This document shows, piece by piece, positions 28,767-36,802 of a DNA stretch of 64,000 nucleotides (positions are counted from its first letter, which is position 1; the number at the start of each line of letters is the position of its first letter). The stretch covers positions 310,001-374,000 of the forward strand of contig NZ_FRBW01000003.1 in assembly GCF_900142725.1 (NCBI RefSeq), read 5' to 3'. Below the pieces are notes generated by a model. That model saw nothing but the letters and a program-made list of their open reading frames with translations, did no database searches and was not told the DNA's origin. The DNA is from Roseibium suaedae (lineage in GTDB: Bacteria > Pseudomonadota > Alphaproteobacteria > Rhizobiales > Stappiaceae). The translations under genes and the position numbers were made by a program.

Positions 28767-28916
28767 ATGATCGGCACCGTTGCCCGCAAATACCAGAACT
28801 GGAAGCGTTTCCGTTCTGTCTACAATGAACTGTCCCGCCTGACCCCGCGCCAGCTGTCCGACATCGGCATCACGCGCGACGACATCATGCCGCTGGCACG
28901 TTCCTCCGTACGCTAA
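28767..28916 (+). CDS. DUF1127 protein 3 (49 aa)
   Basis: DUF1127 family protein starting MIGTVARKYQNWKRFRSVY with signature ELSRLTPRQLSDIGITRDDI. The ATG at 28767 follows AAGGGAAG. The N-terminal half is nearly identical to proteins 4 and 5. A strong terminator follows (28953-28989) with no anti-SD loop. Confidence 0.9.
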   Translation: MIGTVARKYQNWKRFRSVYNELSRLTPRQLSDIGITRDDIMPLARSSVR

Positions 28917-28952
28917 CCGCACGGCCGGCACAGCCGGCAAGACGGTTCTTCA

Positions 28953-28991
28953 AAAAAGCCCGTATGGCCCTCCGGCCTGCGGGCTTTTTGT
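28953..28991 (+). terminator. Intrinsic terminator after DUF1127 gene 3
   Basis: A 10-bp stem (AAAAAGCCCG 28953-28962 with CGGGCTTTTT 28980-28989) ends in a T-run. An inner GGCC/GGCC pairing is possible. Confidence 0.85.
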
Positions 28992-29052
28992 CCTTTCGGG
29001 TCCTGCCCAGGTTTCCCGAAGGTGAGATTTCCTTACCAAAGTATTACCAAAG

Positions 29053-29350
29053 TCCAAGACCTGCATTTTCGTCAGATCAGACGTGCGGTTTGGCCTCTAC
29101 CTAAGGCAGATCTGCAGGACTATCTTCAGTTCATCAAATGACGAACGGGCCTGACGCCGATCCGCGGTGCTTTAGGCCACAGAGAGAAGAAAGGCCTATC
29201 ATGTTCACCAACGTTGCACGCAAGTACCAGAGCTGGAAGCGCTTCCGGAACACCTACGACGAGCTGTCCCAGCTCTCGAACCGTGAGCTTTCCGACCTCG
29301 GCATCAGCCGTGGCGACATCATGTCCCTGGCGCGGAACGCTTCGCGCTAA
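29053..29350 (+). repeat. Tandem duplication copy 1 (leader plus DUF1127 gene 4)
   Basis: From TCCAAGACCTGCATTTT onward this segment matches 29516-29814 nearly base for base through the leader, then through the coding region. The copies are offset by 463-464 bp. The leader is as conserved as the gene, including a dyad GTTC-A-TCA-AA-TGA-C-GAAC at 29129-29146. This shows a recent duplication of the promoter-leader-gene unit. Confidence 0.85.
29201..29350 (+). CDS. DUF1127 protein 4 (49 aa)
   Basis: DUF1127 family protein starting MFTNVARKYQSWKRFRNTY with signature ELSQLSNRELSDLGISRGDI. The ATG at 29201 lies downstream of AGAAAGG. It differs from protein 5 at only a handful of positions (Ser/Asn, Asn/Ser, Gly/Ala, Met/Arg and the last residues), and the two arose by tandem duplication. 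It is followed by two anti-SD-loop hairpins, the second being the terminator. Function is probably RNA-related as for other members, by inference. Confidence 0.9.
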   Translation: MFTNVARKYQSWKRFRNTYDELSQLSNRELSDLGISRGDIMSLARNASR

Positions 29351-29365
29351 GGTCTGACACATATT

Positions 29366-29457
29366 CCGGGCAGCCGACCTCCTCCCACGGCCCGCCCGGC
29401 GCTACGCGAAAGCGGAAGCACAAAAGCCCGCCGGCTCCTCCCTCCGGCAGGCTTTTT
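29366..29457 (+). ncRNA. Anti-SD hairpin pair behind DUF1127 gene 4, with terminator
   Basis: Hairpin 1: CCGGGC 29366-29371 and GCCG pair with CGGC and GCCCGG 29394-29399 around the loop ACCTCCTCCCA. Hairpin 2: AAGCC-C-GCCGG (29424-29434) pairs with CCGGC-A-GGCTT (29444-29454) around CTCCTCCCT and runs into TTTTTT, a terminator whose loop is itself anti-SD. It likely gives a stable 3'-end sRNA from the DUF1127 mRNA. Confidence 0.75.
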
Positions 29458-29515
29458 TATTGCCTTGCGCAGACCTGATTTCAAACAACGACCAAGTTAA
29501 TAAAAGTAAATCATT

Positions 29516-29814
29516 TCCAAGACCTGCATTTTTGGAAGATCAGGCGTGCGGTTTGGCCTCTACCTAAGACCGATCTGCAGGACTATCTTCAGTTCATCAA
29601 ATGACGAACGGGCCTGACGCCGATCCGGGTGCTCCAGGCCATAGAGAGAGAAAGAAGGCCTGTCATGTTCACGAATGTTGCTCGCAAGTACCAGAACTGG
29701 AAGCGTTTCCGGTCCACCTATGATGAGCTGTCCCAGCTCTCCAACCGCGAGCTTTCCGATCTCGGCATCAGCCGTGCCGACATCCGCTCCCTGGCACGCG
29801 ACAGCGTCCGCTAA
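29516..29814 (+). repeat. Tandem duplication copy 2 (leader plus DUF1127 gene 5)
   Basis: Second copy of the segment at 29053-29350. The leader dyad is conserved at 29592-29609. Scattered substitutions lie mainly before the dyad and just before the start codon, so the copies are old enough to differ but young enough to align without large gaps. Confidence 0.85.
29665..29814 (+). CDS. DUF1127 protein 5 (49 aa)
   Basis: DUF1127 family protein starting MFTNVARKYQNWKRFRSTY with signature ELSQLSNRELSDLGISRADI and ending LARDSVR. The ATG at 29665 follows AAAGAAGG. It is the closest paralogue of protein 4. It is followed by two hairpins with anti-SD or near anti-SD loops, mirroring gene 4 but with different stems. 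Confidence 0.9.
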   Translation: MFTNVARKYQNWKRFRSTYDELSQLSNRELSDLGISRADIRSLARDSVR

Positions 29815-29833
29815 GGGTTGAAGATTTCCAGAA

Positions 29834-29926
29834 TCAGACGGCCGCTCCTCCTCCCACAAGCCGTCTGAAGCGCCGCGAAAGCGGACGCAAAAATGCCCGC
29901 CGGTTTCCTCCCCCGGCGGGCTTTTT
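29834..29926 (+). ncRNA. Anti-SD hairpin pair behind DUF1127 gene 5, with terminator
   Basis: Hairpin 1: TCAGACGGC 29834-29842 pairs with GCCGTCTGA 29860-29868; the 17-base loop contains CTCCTCCTCCC. Hairpin 2: GCCCGCCGG 29895-29903 pairs with CCGGCGGGC 29913-29921 around TTTCCTCCC, followed by TTTTT. The stems differ from the equivalent pair behind gene 4 while the pyrimidine loops are kept. Confidence 0.75.
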
Positions 29927-29965
29927 CTTTGTCTGCTCTCCGAGCAATCAGCCTGCCACGACAAG

Positions 29966-30613
29966 CTACCCGGACTGGCGGGCCATCCAGACATCCAGCG
30001 GTGAGATCACTGGCGCTTCGCCGTTGTTGGTCGGCCAGGAATCAATCGCATAGACCGCTCCGCCTTGCTTTTCCTTCACGGTGGCGGAGGCATGCGGATA
30101 GCGCCCATCCAGGAAGAAGCCGCGGGCAACGGGCGAGGACACCGTGTGATGCTTCAGATAACCGTGCCGCTGCGCCAGTAGCAGCAGGCTGTTGGTGTTT
30201 GTCGATTCATCAATGCAATCCATCTGGCCGCGCACACCGGCATTGTGCATGTCGAGGCCGCCGATGTCGTTGGAGGAGCCAACTATGGGGCCGGCCCTGC
30301 GTTCCTGCCAGCTGACGGCCGCAGAGATCGCTTTCCGCTCCGCCTCGGGCGATGCTGCCCCTTTCTGCAGGATGGATTTCAGCCGGGCGAGGTCCTTGCC
30401 TGAGAAATGCACGGGTGTCTTGTAGGTGCAGCCGAAGCCGTGACAGACATAGATACGGTCAGCCTTCGGTGCCACGCCATTATGCGCACCGTACCAGGCC
30501 TGTGCATCGCCCTCGGACTGACTGGCACAGCCCGCCAGAACGCCGCAAGCGATCAGACCGGCAGAGCCGAGCAGGTTCCTGACGGCTGCTCCTGTCCTTT
30601 TCCTCTCAAACAC
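29966..30613 (-). CDS. Conserved-looking hypothetical lipoprotein
   Basis: I do not recognise a named domain. The GTG at 30613, preceded by GAGGGG, gives 215 residues with a lipoprotein signal ending VLAGC (Cys29). The mature part has paired cysteines in YVCHGFGC and one in MDCIDES, followed by TNTNSLLLLAQRHGYL. The pattern C..C plus a Cys-Asp-Glu-Ser stretch with Asn/Thr could be an enzyme-like or disulfide-stabilised periplasmic domain. It is convergent with the DUF1127 cluster and divergent from trmFO. Nearby AT content is normal, so transfer is not indicated. Confidence 0.7.
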   Translation of the reverse strand: MFERKRTGAAVRNLLGSAGLIACGVLAGCASQSEGDAQAWYGAHNGVAPKADRIYVCHGFGCTYKTPVHFSGKDLARLKSILQKGAASPEAERKAISAAVSWQERRAGPIVGSSNDIGGLDMHNAGVRGQMDCIDESTNTNSLLLLAQRHGYLKHHTVSSPVARGFFLDGRYPHASATVKEKQGGAVYAIDSWPTNNGEAPVISPLDVWMARQSG

Positions 30614-30793
30614 GCAGCGAATCCCCTCTCATTCGTTTGCCCTTACGGAATTGTGTAGCACGGCATTGCGGCTGGCCAAGCAAGACTGTAATCAAACGCC
30701 TGACCGCCCGGATGGTTCGTTGGCTTGCGACGCGCCCCGGCAAAGTGATTGAGGCCTGCATAAAGGCCCCCAAAATCCCAAAGGATCGACGAC

Positions 30794-32194
30794 ATGACCC
30801 CCATCCATGTGATTGGCGGCGGACTGGCTGGTTCAGAAGCTGCCTGGCAGATTGCCCGCCGCGGCATTCCCGTCGTGCTCCATGAAATGCGTCCCGTCCG
30901 CAAGACCGACGCGCACAAGGGGGAAGGACTGGCAGAACTGGTCTGCTCCAACTCCTTCCGTTCCGATGACAGCGAGCACAATGCGGTCGGCCTGCTTCAT
31001 CACGAGCTGCGTCAGGCAGGATCGCTGATCATGGCTTGCGGCGACGCCAACCAGGTGCCCGCCGGCAGTGCGCTGGCCGTGGACCGGGACGGATTCTCAG
31101 ATGCCGTCACCCGCGCCCTTGAAGAGCACCCGCTGATCACCATTGAGCGTGAGGAAATTGCTGGCCTGCCGCCGGAAAGCTGGGACAGCGTGATCGTGGC
31201 AACCGGTCCGCTGACCTCCCCGGCCCTGTCCGAGGCAGTTCTTGCCCGGTGCGGCGAAGATGCGCTGGCCTTTTTCGATGCCATCGCGCCGATTGTCCAT
31301 TTCGACACGGTGGATCTCTCCAAGGCCTGGTTCCAGTCCCGCTATGACAAGGTAGGCCCCGGCGGCAACGGCAAGGACTATCTGAACTGCCCGCTCGACA
31401 AGGACCAGTATGACGCTTTCATCGACGCGCTGATTGCGGGCGACACCGCCGATTTCAAGGAATGGGAAGAAAACACGCCCTATTTCGACGGCTGCCTGCC
31501 CATCGAAGTGATGGCAGCGCGCGGACGCGAGACCCTGCGCCATGGGCCAATGAAACCCATGGGGCTGACCAATGCCCATAATCCGACCGTGAAGGCCTAT
31601 GCGGTGGTTCAGCTGCGCCAGGACAATGCCCTCGGTACGCTCTACAACATGGTTGGTTTCCAGACGAAGCTGAAATACGGCGCCCAGGCGGAGATCTTCA
31701 AGATGATCCCTGGCCTGGAAAATGCCCAGTTCGCGCGACTCGGCGGCCTGCATCGCAACACGTTCCTGAATTCGCCGAAGGTTCTGGATGGCACCCTTCG
31801 CCTCAAGGCAGAACCGCGCCTGCGCTTTGCCGGTCAGATCACCGGCTGTGAGGGCTATGTGGAATCGGCCAGCGTCGGTTGCATGACCGGTATCTTCGCC
31901 GCATTGGAACGCCTCGGCCGCGATATCGTCACGCCTCCGGAAACCACCGCCATGGGCGCCTTGATCGGACACATCACCGGCGGTCATATCTCGCGGGAAA
32001 ACGAAGGTGGCCCGAGCTCCTTCCAGCCGATGAACGTCAATTTCGGCCTGTTCCCGCCGGCCGAGGCACCAAAGACCGGTGCGGACGGCAAGCGGCTGAA
32101 GGGCAAGGAAAAGACCAATGCCAAGAAGCTGGCCATGACCGAACGGGCCAAGGCCGACTTCGCCGCCTGGATCGCCCCGCTTCAGCCGGAATAA
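30794..32194 (+). CDS. trmFO: tRNA (m5U54) methyltransferase, folate/FAD-dependent
   Basis: Methylates U54 of the tRNA T-loop using methylenetetrahydrofolate and FADH2. The 466-residue protein starts [20 protein letters not shown] with the FAD dinucleotide motif at residues 7-17. Family-specific signatures are [20 protein letters not shown], the [14 protein letters not shown] segment and [15 protein letters not shown]. This distinguishes it from the related tRNA modification protein MnmG. It is monocistronic, convergent with the mechanosensitive channel gene downstream. Confidence 0.96.
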   Translation: MTPIHVIGGGLAGSEAAWQIARRGIPVVLHEMRPVRKTDAHKGEGLAELVCSNSFRSDDSEHNAVGLLHHELRQAGSLIMACGDANQVPAGSALAVDRDGFSDAVTRALEEHPLITIEREEIAGLPPESWDSVIVATGPLTSPALSEAVLARCGEDALAFFDAIAPIVHFDTVDLSKAWFQSRYDKVGPGGNGKDYLNCPLDKDQYDAFIDALIAGDTADFKEWEENTPYFDGCLPIEVMAARGRETLRHGPMKPMGLTNAHNPTVKAYAVVQLRQDNALGTLYNMVGFQTKLKYGAQAEIFKMIPGLENAQFARLGGLHRNTFLNSPKVLDGTLRLKAEPRLRFAGQITGCEGYVESASVGCMTGIFAALERLGRDIVTPPETTAMGALIGHITGGHISRENEGGPSSFQPMNVNFGLFPPAEAPKTGADGKRLKGKEKTNAKKLAMTERAKADFAAWIAPLQPE

Positions 32195-32251
32195 GGCTGC
32201 CCGAACGTTCAACCGGAGCGCTCCTGAACCAGGCGCTCCGGTCAAGTTTTT

Positions 32252-34135
32252 CTAGGACAGCTGCTCCAGTTGCACCTCACCGTCCGCCTCGCGGGCGAGA
32301 TAGGCCCGTCTGGCCGGAAGCGCGAATTTCGCGCCATTGTCTTCCACGATCTTCATTGCCTCGATCAGGAACAGTTCCTGGAACTTCAGGAAGACATTGC
32401 GGTCCGCCGTCAGGACATAGGCAAAGACCTCGATATCCAGGGAATAGCTGTTCAGCGCGACCAGATTGACCCGCAACGGGCTTTCGGCAACCATTTCATG
32501 GGTTTCGAGGAATATCCGAATCTGATCTGCAATGGCGGTCAACTGCTCCCGGCTGGTCTCGTAGCGCAGGGTCAGAACATGCTTGAGATGGAACTGGTCA
32601 CGGCGGCTGAAGTTGATGAGCTTCCGCTTCGCAAGGTCGGCATTGGAAACGGTGATGACGGTCCGGTCCAAGGCACGAATTCGCGTGGAGCGAATTCCGA
32701 TCGCCTCGATCGTGCCTGAGAATTCGTCGAACTGGCAGAACTCCCCGACCCGCACCATCCTGTCGGCATAAAGGATAATGCCGCCAATGAGGTTCTCGAG
32801 CGTCGGCTGCGCTGCCAGCGCCACCGCCAAACCACCGACACCGAGACCGGCAATCACACCGTAGACCGGAATTCCGATGCGGGTAGCCCCATATCCGGTC
32901 ACCAGCACGGCGGCGATCAGCCCCAATAACCGGAAGCCGGTGAAGAGAAGGCTGGAGTCCAGAGAGTTGCTGGCGGTCACCGGGTTGCGGATGATCCAGA
33001 CGGACAGAAGTTCCACACAGCGGAACACCAGCCAACCAAGGGATGTCCAAACCACTGCGGTGGCAATGGTGCCGACAGCGACCATGGCACTGCCGGTGAT
33101 GTTGACCTCACCCTCCACCAGGAAGCGGAACAATCCAACGGTGGCAATCACCACGAGCGGCATCATCAAGCTCCTCAACCGCCGCCGCAGTTCAGATACC
33201 GGAACGGCGCGCATGCGCTCCCATCGGTAAAGCAGGACAGGAAAGGCAATCGCAACAAGCGACAGGAGGAACAGTGCGATCCACTGCCAATAGGCCTGAG
33301 ACAGGAAATGATGCCTCAGCCAATCCGGTCCCGACTTGATCAGCTCGAACCATTTGGGCGCGACCAGATTGCCGGGCGTATAGATATAATAGTCATAGAG
33401 GTCATCCCCCAGGTCCCGGCGGGAGGGGAACGTCTTGATCAGCTCATAGTCTTCCGGGATCCGGGCAACGGATTCGCTGGTAACCAGATATTCGACACCC
33501 TCGCCGGCCTTTTCCTTGCGTGCGAAGGTGATGTTGGTTCCCGGTATTTTCCAGCGTTCCGGCAACATACTGATGGCCTGGGAATCCAGAAACGATCCGG
33601 CACCCTCACCCGGCACCTCTGACATGTGGGGCAGATAGATCCGGTCAAGGATTTCCTGAAACTGAAGCACCAGCTCCATGCTGGCCCGTTCTCTGGCCGT
33701 CTCCGGAATGGCGGAGAGATCGAAGATCCCCTTCGCCTTGCCGAACAGCGCGAGCACATATTTCAACTGGCGGCGCTGATCGCTTGTCAGAGAACGGCTA
33801 TCACTGGCCTGGAATCCGTCGCGCACCTCCCGCCAGGTCTGACCGGCCTCGTCCATCAGGAGAACGAAACTCTCCAGCGCGGCCCTTGGACTGCTGGTGT
33901 CAGGCGGCGCAAGCGGATTTTGACGCAGATACGATCCGAGATCGAAGGTCGCCGCTTCGATGATATCGTCATCGGTGAAACGGGTTTCCGCCTGTTCTGA
34001 GCCAGAGGTCGTTGCTTCAGCGCCAGCTGTCTGAGCATAAGCGGACAGGAAAGATGGGACGCTGATGGCAGCTGCGACGCAGCCAATGACCAGACCTCTC
34101 CGGAGCCAGCTCACAACCGAAAATTGCCCCGACAT
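32252..34135 (-). CDS. Mechanosensitive ion channel of the MscS family, long form
   Basis: Membrane channel that opens under high membrane tension to release solutes in osmotic downshock. The ATG at 34135, after GGAGAAGG, gives 627 residues with a Sec signal ending in SAYA. A periplasmic region of about 250 residues is followed by several transmembrane helices and the pore-lining MscS segment (GLGVGGLAVALAAQPTLENL), then the beta domain with RVGEFCQFDEFSGTIEAIG. This is larger than MscS (286 aa) and resembles MscM/YbdG-like variants with an extra N-terminal domain. It is a single-gene unit. Confidence 0.9.
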   Translation of the reverse strand: MSGQFSVVSWLRRGLVIGCVAAAISVPSFLSAYAQTAGAEATTSGSEQAETRFTDDDIIEAATFDLGSYLRQNPLAPPDTSSPRAALESFVLLMDEAGQTWREVRDGFQASDSRSLTSDQRRQLKYVLALFGKAKGIFDLSAIPETARERASMELVLQFQEILDRIYLPHMSEVPGEGAGSFLDSQAISMLPERWKIPGTNITFARKEKAGEGVEYLVTSESVARIPEDYELIKTFPSRRDLGDDLYDYYIYTPGNLVAPKWFELIKSGPDWLRHHFLSQAYWQWIALFLLSLVAIAFPVLLYRWERMRAVPVSELRRRLRSLMMPLVVIATVGLFRFLVEGEVNITGSAMVAVGTIATAVVWTSLGWLVFRCVELLSVWIIRNPVTASNSLDSSLLFTGFRLLGLIAAVLVTGYGATRIGIPVYGVIAGLGVGGLAVALAAQPTLENLIGGIILYADRMVRVGEFCQFDEFSGTIEAIGIRSTRIRALDRTVITVSNADLAKRKLINFSRRDQFHLKHVLTLRYETSREQLTAIADQIRIFLETHEMVAESPLRVNLVALNSYSLDIEVFAYVLTADRNVFLKFQELFLIEAMKIVEDNGAKFALPARRAYLAREADGEVQLEQLS

Positions 34136-34269
34136 AACCGCCTTCTCCCCATCACCCGATGTGCCCAATCCGCAAGAATTGCGATGACACTACAAAGGGG
34201 AGTTGAATCTGAGGTTACGCTACAGGCAGATTCTGAATGCGAAAAATCTGTCCTGCGGGCTGCGCAACC

Positions 34270-35124
34270 TCACAGAGAGACGCCAGACTTGCGCGCCGCA
34301 CGCCACAGGATCCACTGGCGCTTGAGTTGGGACAGTTCGGCCGATCCGCGCAGCGGATCAAAATCCTTTGCATCCATCTTCGACAACATTGGCTCGACAA
34401 GGGCCAGTGGCAGGAAGACAGCGGCGGCCCGGGCGGGCACCTCAGCGATTTTCTGACGAACCCGGCCAAGATGATGGCGGGCGTGGCCGCGCAACTCGGC
34501 AAGGGCGGCCTTCAGCTCGGGCGAGCTTTCGCCCTTGAAGACCGTCTGCGTGTCGACCCCATGCCGCGCCAGCAGATCTGCCGGAAGATACATCTGGCCG
34601 CGGGCGGCATGCCAGGGCAGCGCCCGCATCAGGCCGCAAAGACCATAGGCAACACCGGCATGTCCGGCGACGTCTGCCGTACCCGCATCCTCACCCTTGT
34701 TCAGAACAAGGGCGCCAAGCTGGAACAGAGCCGAAACGGTCTCGCCGCAATAGCCTTCCAGATCATGGAGCGTGGGCATGCCATCGTCGTAGAGATCAAA
34801 GACGCGGGCATCGATCATATCGGTCAGCGCCTTGACCGGAAGCTTGTAGGTCCGGATCGTCTGCCCCAACGCGTCGGCCACCGGATTGGCGGCGGCATCG
34901 CCGTGCTCGGTACCTTGCAGGAAGTCCCGCCACCATTGCAGCCGCACTTCGCCGGGAAGCGGATCGCGGATCACATCCCGGACACGGGCGATCTCTGCAT
35001 TGAAGGCATAAAGCGCCCACAGGCCACCCCGCGCCTCTTCCGCCGCAAACAGCCCGGCCAGATACCGGTCCCGGTCCTGGGCGTAGACGATGTCACGGGC
35101 GTGGTCGAAAGAGCTGAAGGTCAT
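34270..35124 (-). CDS. Squalene/phytoene synthase-family protein, NDUFAF6-like
   Basis: A 284-residue member of the squalene/phytoene synthase family that lacks the catalytic aspartate-rich motifs. The site where active enzymes have DxxxD reads ALYAFNAEIARVRD, and the second motif reads GLCGLMRALP. The sequence ALYAFNAEIARVRD with VRLQWWRDFLQG closely resembles human NDUFAF6 (AFNVELAQVKD, then MQFWKK, from memory), an assembly factor of respiratory complex I. It is therefore probably not an isoprenoid synthase. Its neighbour at 35447 is NDUFAF3-like, which strengthens the assignment to membrane-complex assembly. Confidence 0.82.
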   Translation of the reverse strand: MTFSSFDHARDIVYAQDRDRYLAGLFAAEEARGGLWALYAFNAEIARVRDVIRDPLPGEVRLQWWRDFLQGTEHGDAAANPVADALGQTIRTYKLPVKALTDMIDARVFDLYDDGMPTLHDLEGYCGETVSALFQLGALVLNKGEDAGTADVAGHAGVAYGLCGLMRALPWHAARGQMYLPADLLARHGVDTQTVFKGESSPELKAALAELRGHARHHLGRVRQKIAEVPARAAAVFLPLALVEPMLSKMDAKDFDPLRGSAELSQLKRQWILWRAARKSGVSL

Positions 35125-35284
35125 GATGTGATCGTATGCACTTTTGAACGGTGCGAAGTCAAAGGATAGCAGACGTGGTTTTGCTCAAGCCGTCCGGCAG
35201 TCTCCCGTCTCCGCTATCATCGCATTTGGACAACAGAACCTCGAAAACTCATCGCTATAGCCAAAACAAGGCTTCGGCAACCGG

Positions 35285-35421
35285 CCCATCCTTCGAGACG
35301 CCTGGCATAAGCCAGGCTCCTCAGGATGAAAGAGATTTGTAGGAGTCTCTAAGCTACCCGCAAGTTTTCAACCCGGAAACCCTCATCCTGAGGAGGCCGT
35401 CGGGCCGTCTCGAAGGATGGG
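35285..35421. repeat. Inverted pair of REP-like extragenic elements
   Basis: Copy 1 (35285-35330) starts CCCATCCTTCGAGACG and ends CTCCTCAGGATGA. Copy 2 (35381-35421) is its inverted partner, running CTCATCCTGAGGAG to TCTCGAAGGATGGG. Each copy also contains an internal hairpin (GCCTGG/CCAGGC in copy 1). This is the common rhizobial extragenic palindrome type, here forming a large potential cruciform in the only gap over 300 bp of this block. Confidence 0.8.
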
Positions 35422-35446
35422 CTCCGCGTGGTTCGTTCCAGAAAAC

Positions 35447-35827
35447 TCACTCCACCGCCAGCAGCGCTGCGGCGACGGCGCGTTCTTCGGACAGCATGAC
35501 GTTGAAGGTGCGCACCGCAGCCCCCGTAGACATGCTGTCGGAAATGATGCCCGCATCGCGGAACGCCTGCTTAAGGGGCTGGGGCAAGGGCCGGAGGTCC
35601 GGGCCCGTGCCAACCAGAAGCACCTCGATGTCCCCCTGCTCTTCGAGAACACGGGCGAAGGCCTCGATGCTCAGGTCGGAAAAGGAAACCGGGTCCCATC
35701 CATAGATGCCCGACGGCACGCACAGGATGGAACCGCGGTGGGACATGTTGGCGAACCGGAACCCGCCGCTGCCGTAGGCATCCAGCGGGGCCCGTCCTGG
35801 AAAATGCGCGTCCCGAATTTCCATCAT
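35447..35827 (-). CDS. Mth938-like/DUF498 protein (NDUFAF3-like)
   Basis: A 126-residue Mth938-fold protein (PF04430), homologous to human NDUFAF3, an assembly factor of respiratory complex I. Recognised by DAYGSGGFRFANMSHRGS, then GIYGWDP and LLVGTGPDLRPLP, followed by MSTGAAVRTFNVMLSEERAV. The ATG at 35827 is 5 bp past the secF stop, so it is translated with secF. The operon yajC-secD-secF followed by this gene is typical of alphaproteobacteria. The molecular function in bacteria is not established; a role in membrane-protein or complex I assembly is inferred. Confidence 0.9.
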   Translation of the reverse strand: MMEIRDAHFPGRAPLDAYGSGGFRFANMSHRGSILCVPSGIYGWDPVSFSDLSIEAFARVLEEQGDIEVLLVGTGPDLRPLPQPLKQAFRDAGIISDSMSTGAAVRTFNVMLSEERAVAAALLAVE

Positions 35828-35832
35828 CCGCC

Positions 35833-36786
35833 TCAGGCTGCCGGAGCTGCGCCGGTTTCCTGCTTGTCCGCGGTCTCGTCGTCAGACTTGTCGTTCGAAC
35901 GCAGGTTGAACAGGATCAGGAAAGGGGCAGCCAGGAAGATCGACGAATAGGTGCCGATCGCAATGCCGAAGATCATCGCCAGGGTGAAGGACCGGATGAC
36001 CTCACCGCCGAAGGCGTAAAGGGCAAACAGTGCCAGAAGCGTGGTCAGCGACGTCATGGTGGTGCGCGACAGCGTTTCGTTGATGGACTGATCGAGCAGA
36101 TCGGTCAGGCTCATCTTCTTGTAACGCCGCAGGTTCTCACGGATACGGTCATAGACCACAACGGTATCGTTGAGGGAGTAACCGATGATGGTCAGCACCG
36201 CCGCAATGGACGACAGCGAGAAGTCCAGACGCAGCACGACGAACAGGCCGATGGTGATCAGCACGTCGTTGAAGGTGGTCAGGATCGCGCCGAGAGCGAA
36301 CTGCCATTCGAAGCGGAACCAGATGTAGAACATGATCGCGATCAGCGACACGCCCACACCGATCACGCCAGCACGGGCGAGTTCCTCGGAAACGCGCGGC
36401 CCCACCACTTCGATGCGGCGGAAATCGACCTGATCCTCGGCAAAGGCGTCGCGCACATTGGCAACGACAGCCTGCTGGGCAAGTTCACCGCCCGGCTGCT
36501 CTTCGATACGCACGAGAACTTCATCCTCGCCGCCGAATTGCTGCACCTGGACATCGCCAAGGTTCAGATCGCTCATGGTCGAGCGGATGGCCGCGACATC
36601 TGCCGGGCCCTGGGTCTTCATTTCAATGACCGTGCCGCCCTTGAAGTCGATGCCGTAATTCAGCCCGACCGTAAAGAACAGCGCGATGGAACCAAGGCCG
36701 AGAACGATGGCCAGCGGAAAGCTGACCTTTCTGAGCCACATGAAACGGATCTTTGTGTCATCCGGAACAAGTCTGAGCAAAGCCAC
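35833..36786 (-). CDS. secF: Protein translocase subunit SecF
   Basis: Membrane component of the SecDF complex, which uses the proton gradient to complete export of preproteins. The 317-residue length fits. Key features are an N-terminal transmembrane helix before LNYGIDFKGGTVIEM, a periplasmic domain, and the RND-like membrane half starting GVIGVGVSLIAIMFYIWFRF with the conserved SLNDTVVVYDRIREN motif. It follows secD by 16 bp. Confidence 0.97.
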   Translation of the reverse strand: MALLRLVPDDTKIRFMWLRKVSFPLAIVLGLGSIALFFTVGLNYGIDFKGGTVIEMKTQGPADVAAIRSTMSDLNLGDVQVQQFGGEDEVLVRIEEQPGGELAQQAVVANVRDAFAEDQVDFRRIEVVGPRVSEELARAGVIGVGVSLIAIMFYIWFRFEWQFALGAILTTFNDVLITIGLFVVLRLDFSLSSIAAVLTIIGYSLNDTVVVYDRIRENLRRYKKMSLTDLLDQSINETLSRTTMTSLTTLLALFALYAFGGEVIRSFTLAMIFGIAIGTYSSIFLAAPFLILFNLRSNDKSDDETADKQETGAAPAA

Positions 36787-36802
36787 TATTTCTACTCCCG
36801 GA

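Noticed and set aside
34270-35124. Active phytoene or squalene synthase
   Set aside because: Aspartate-rich substrate motifs are missing and no carotenoid or hopanoid genes adjoin.
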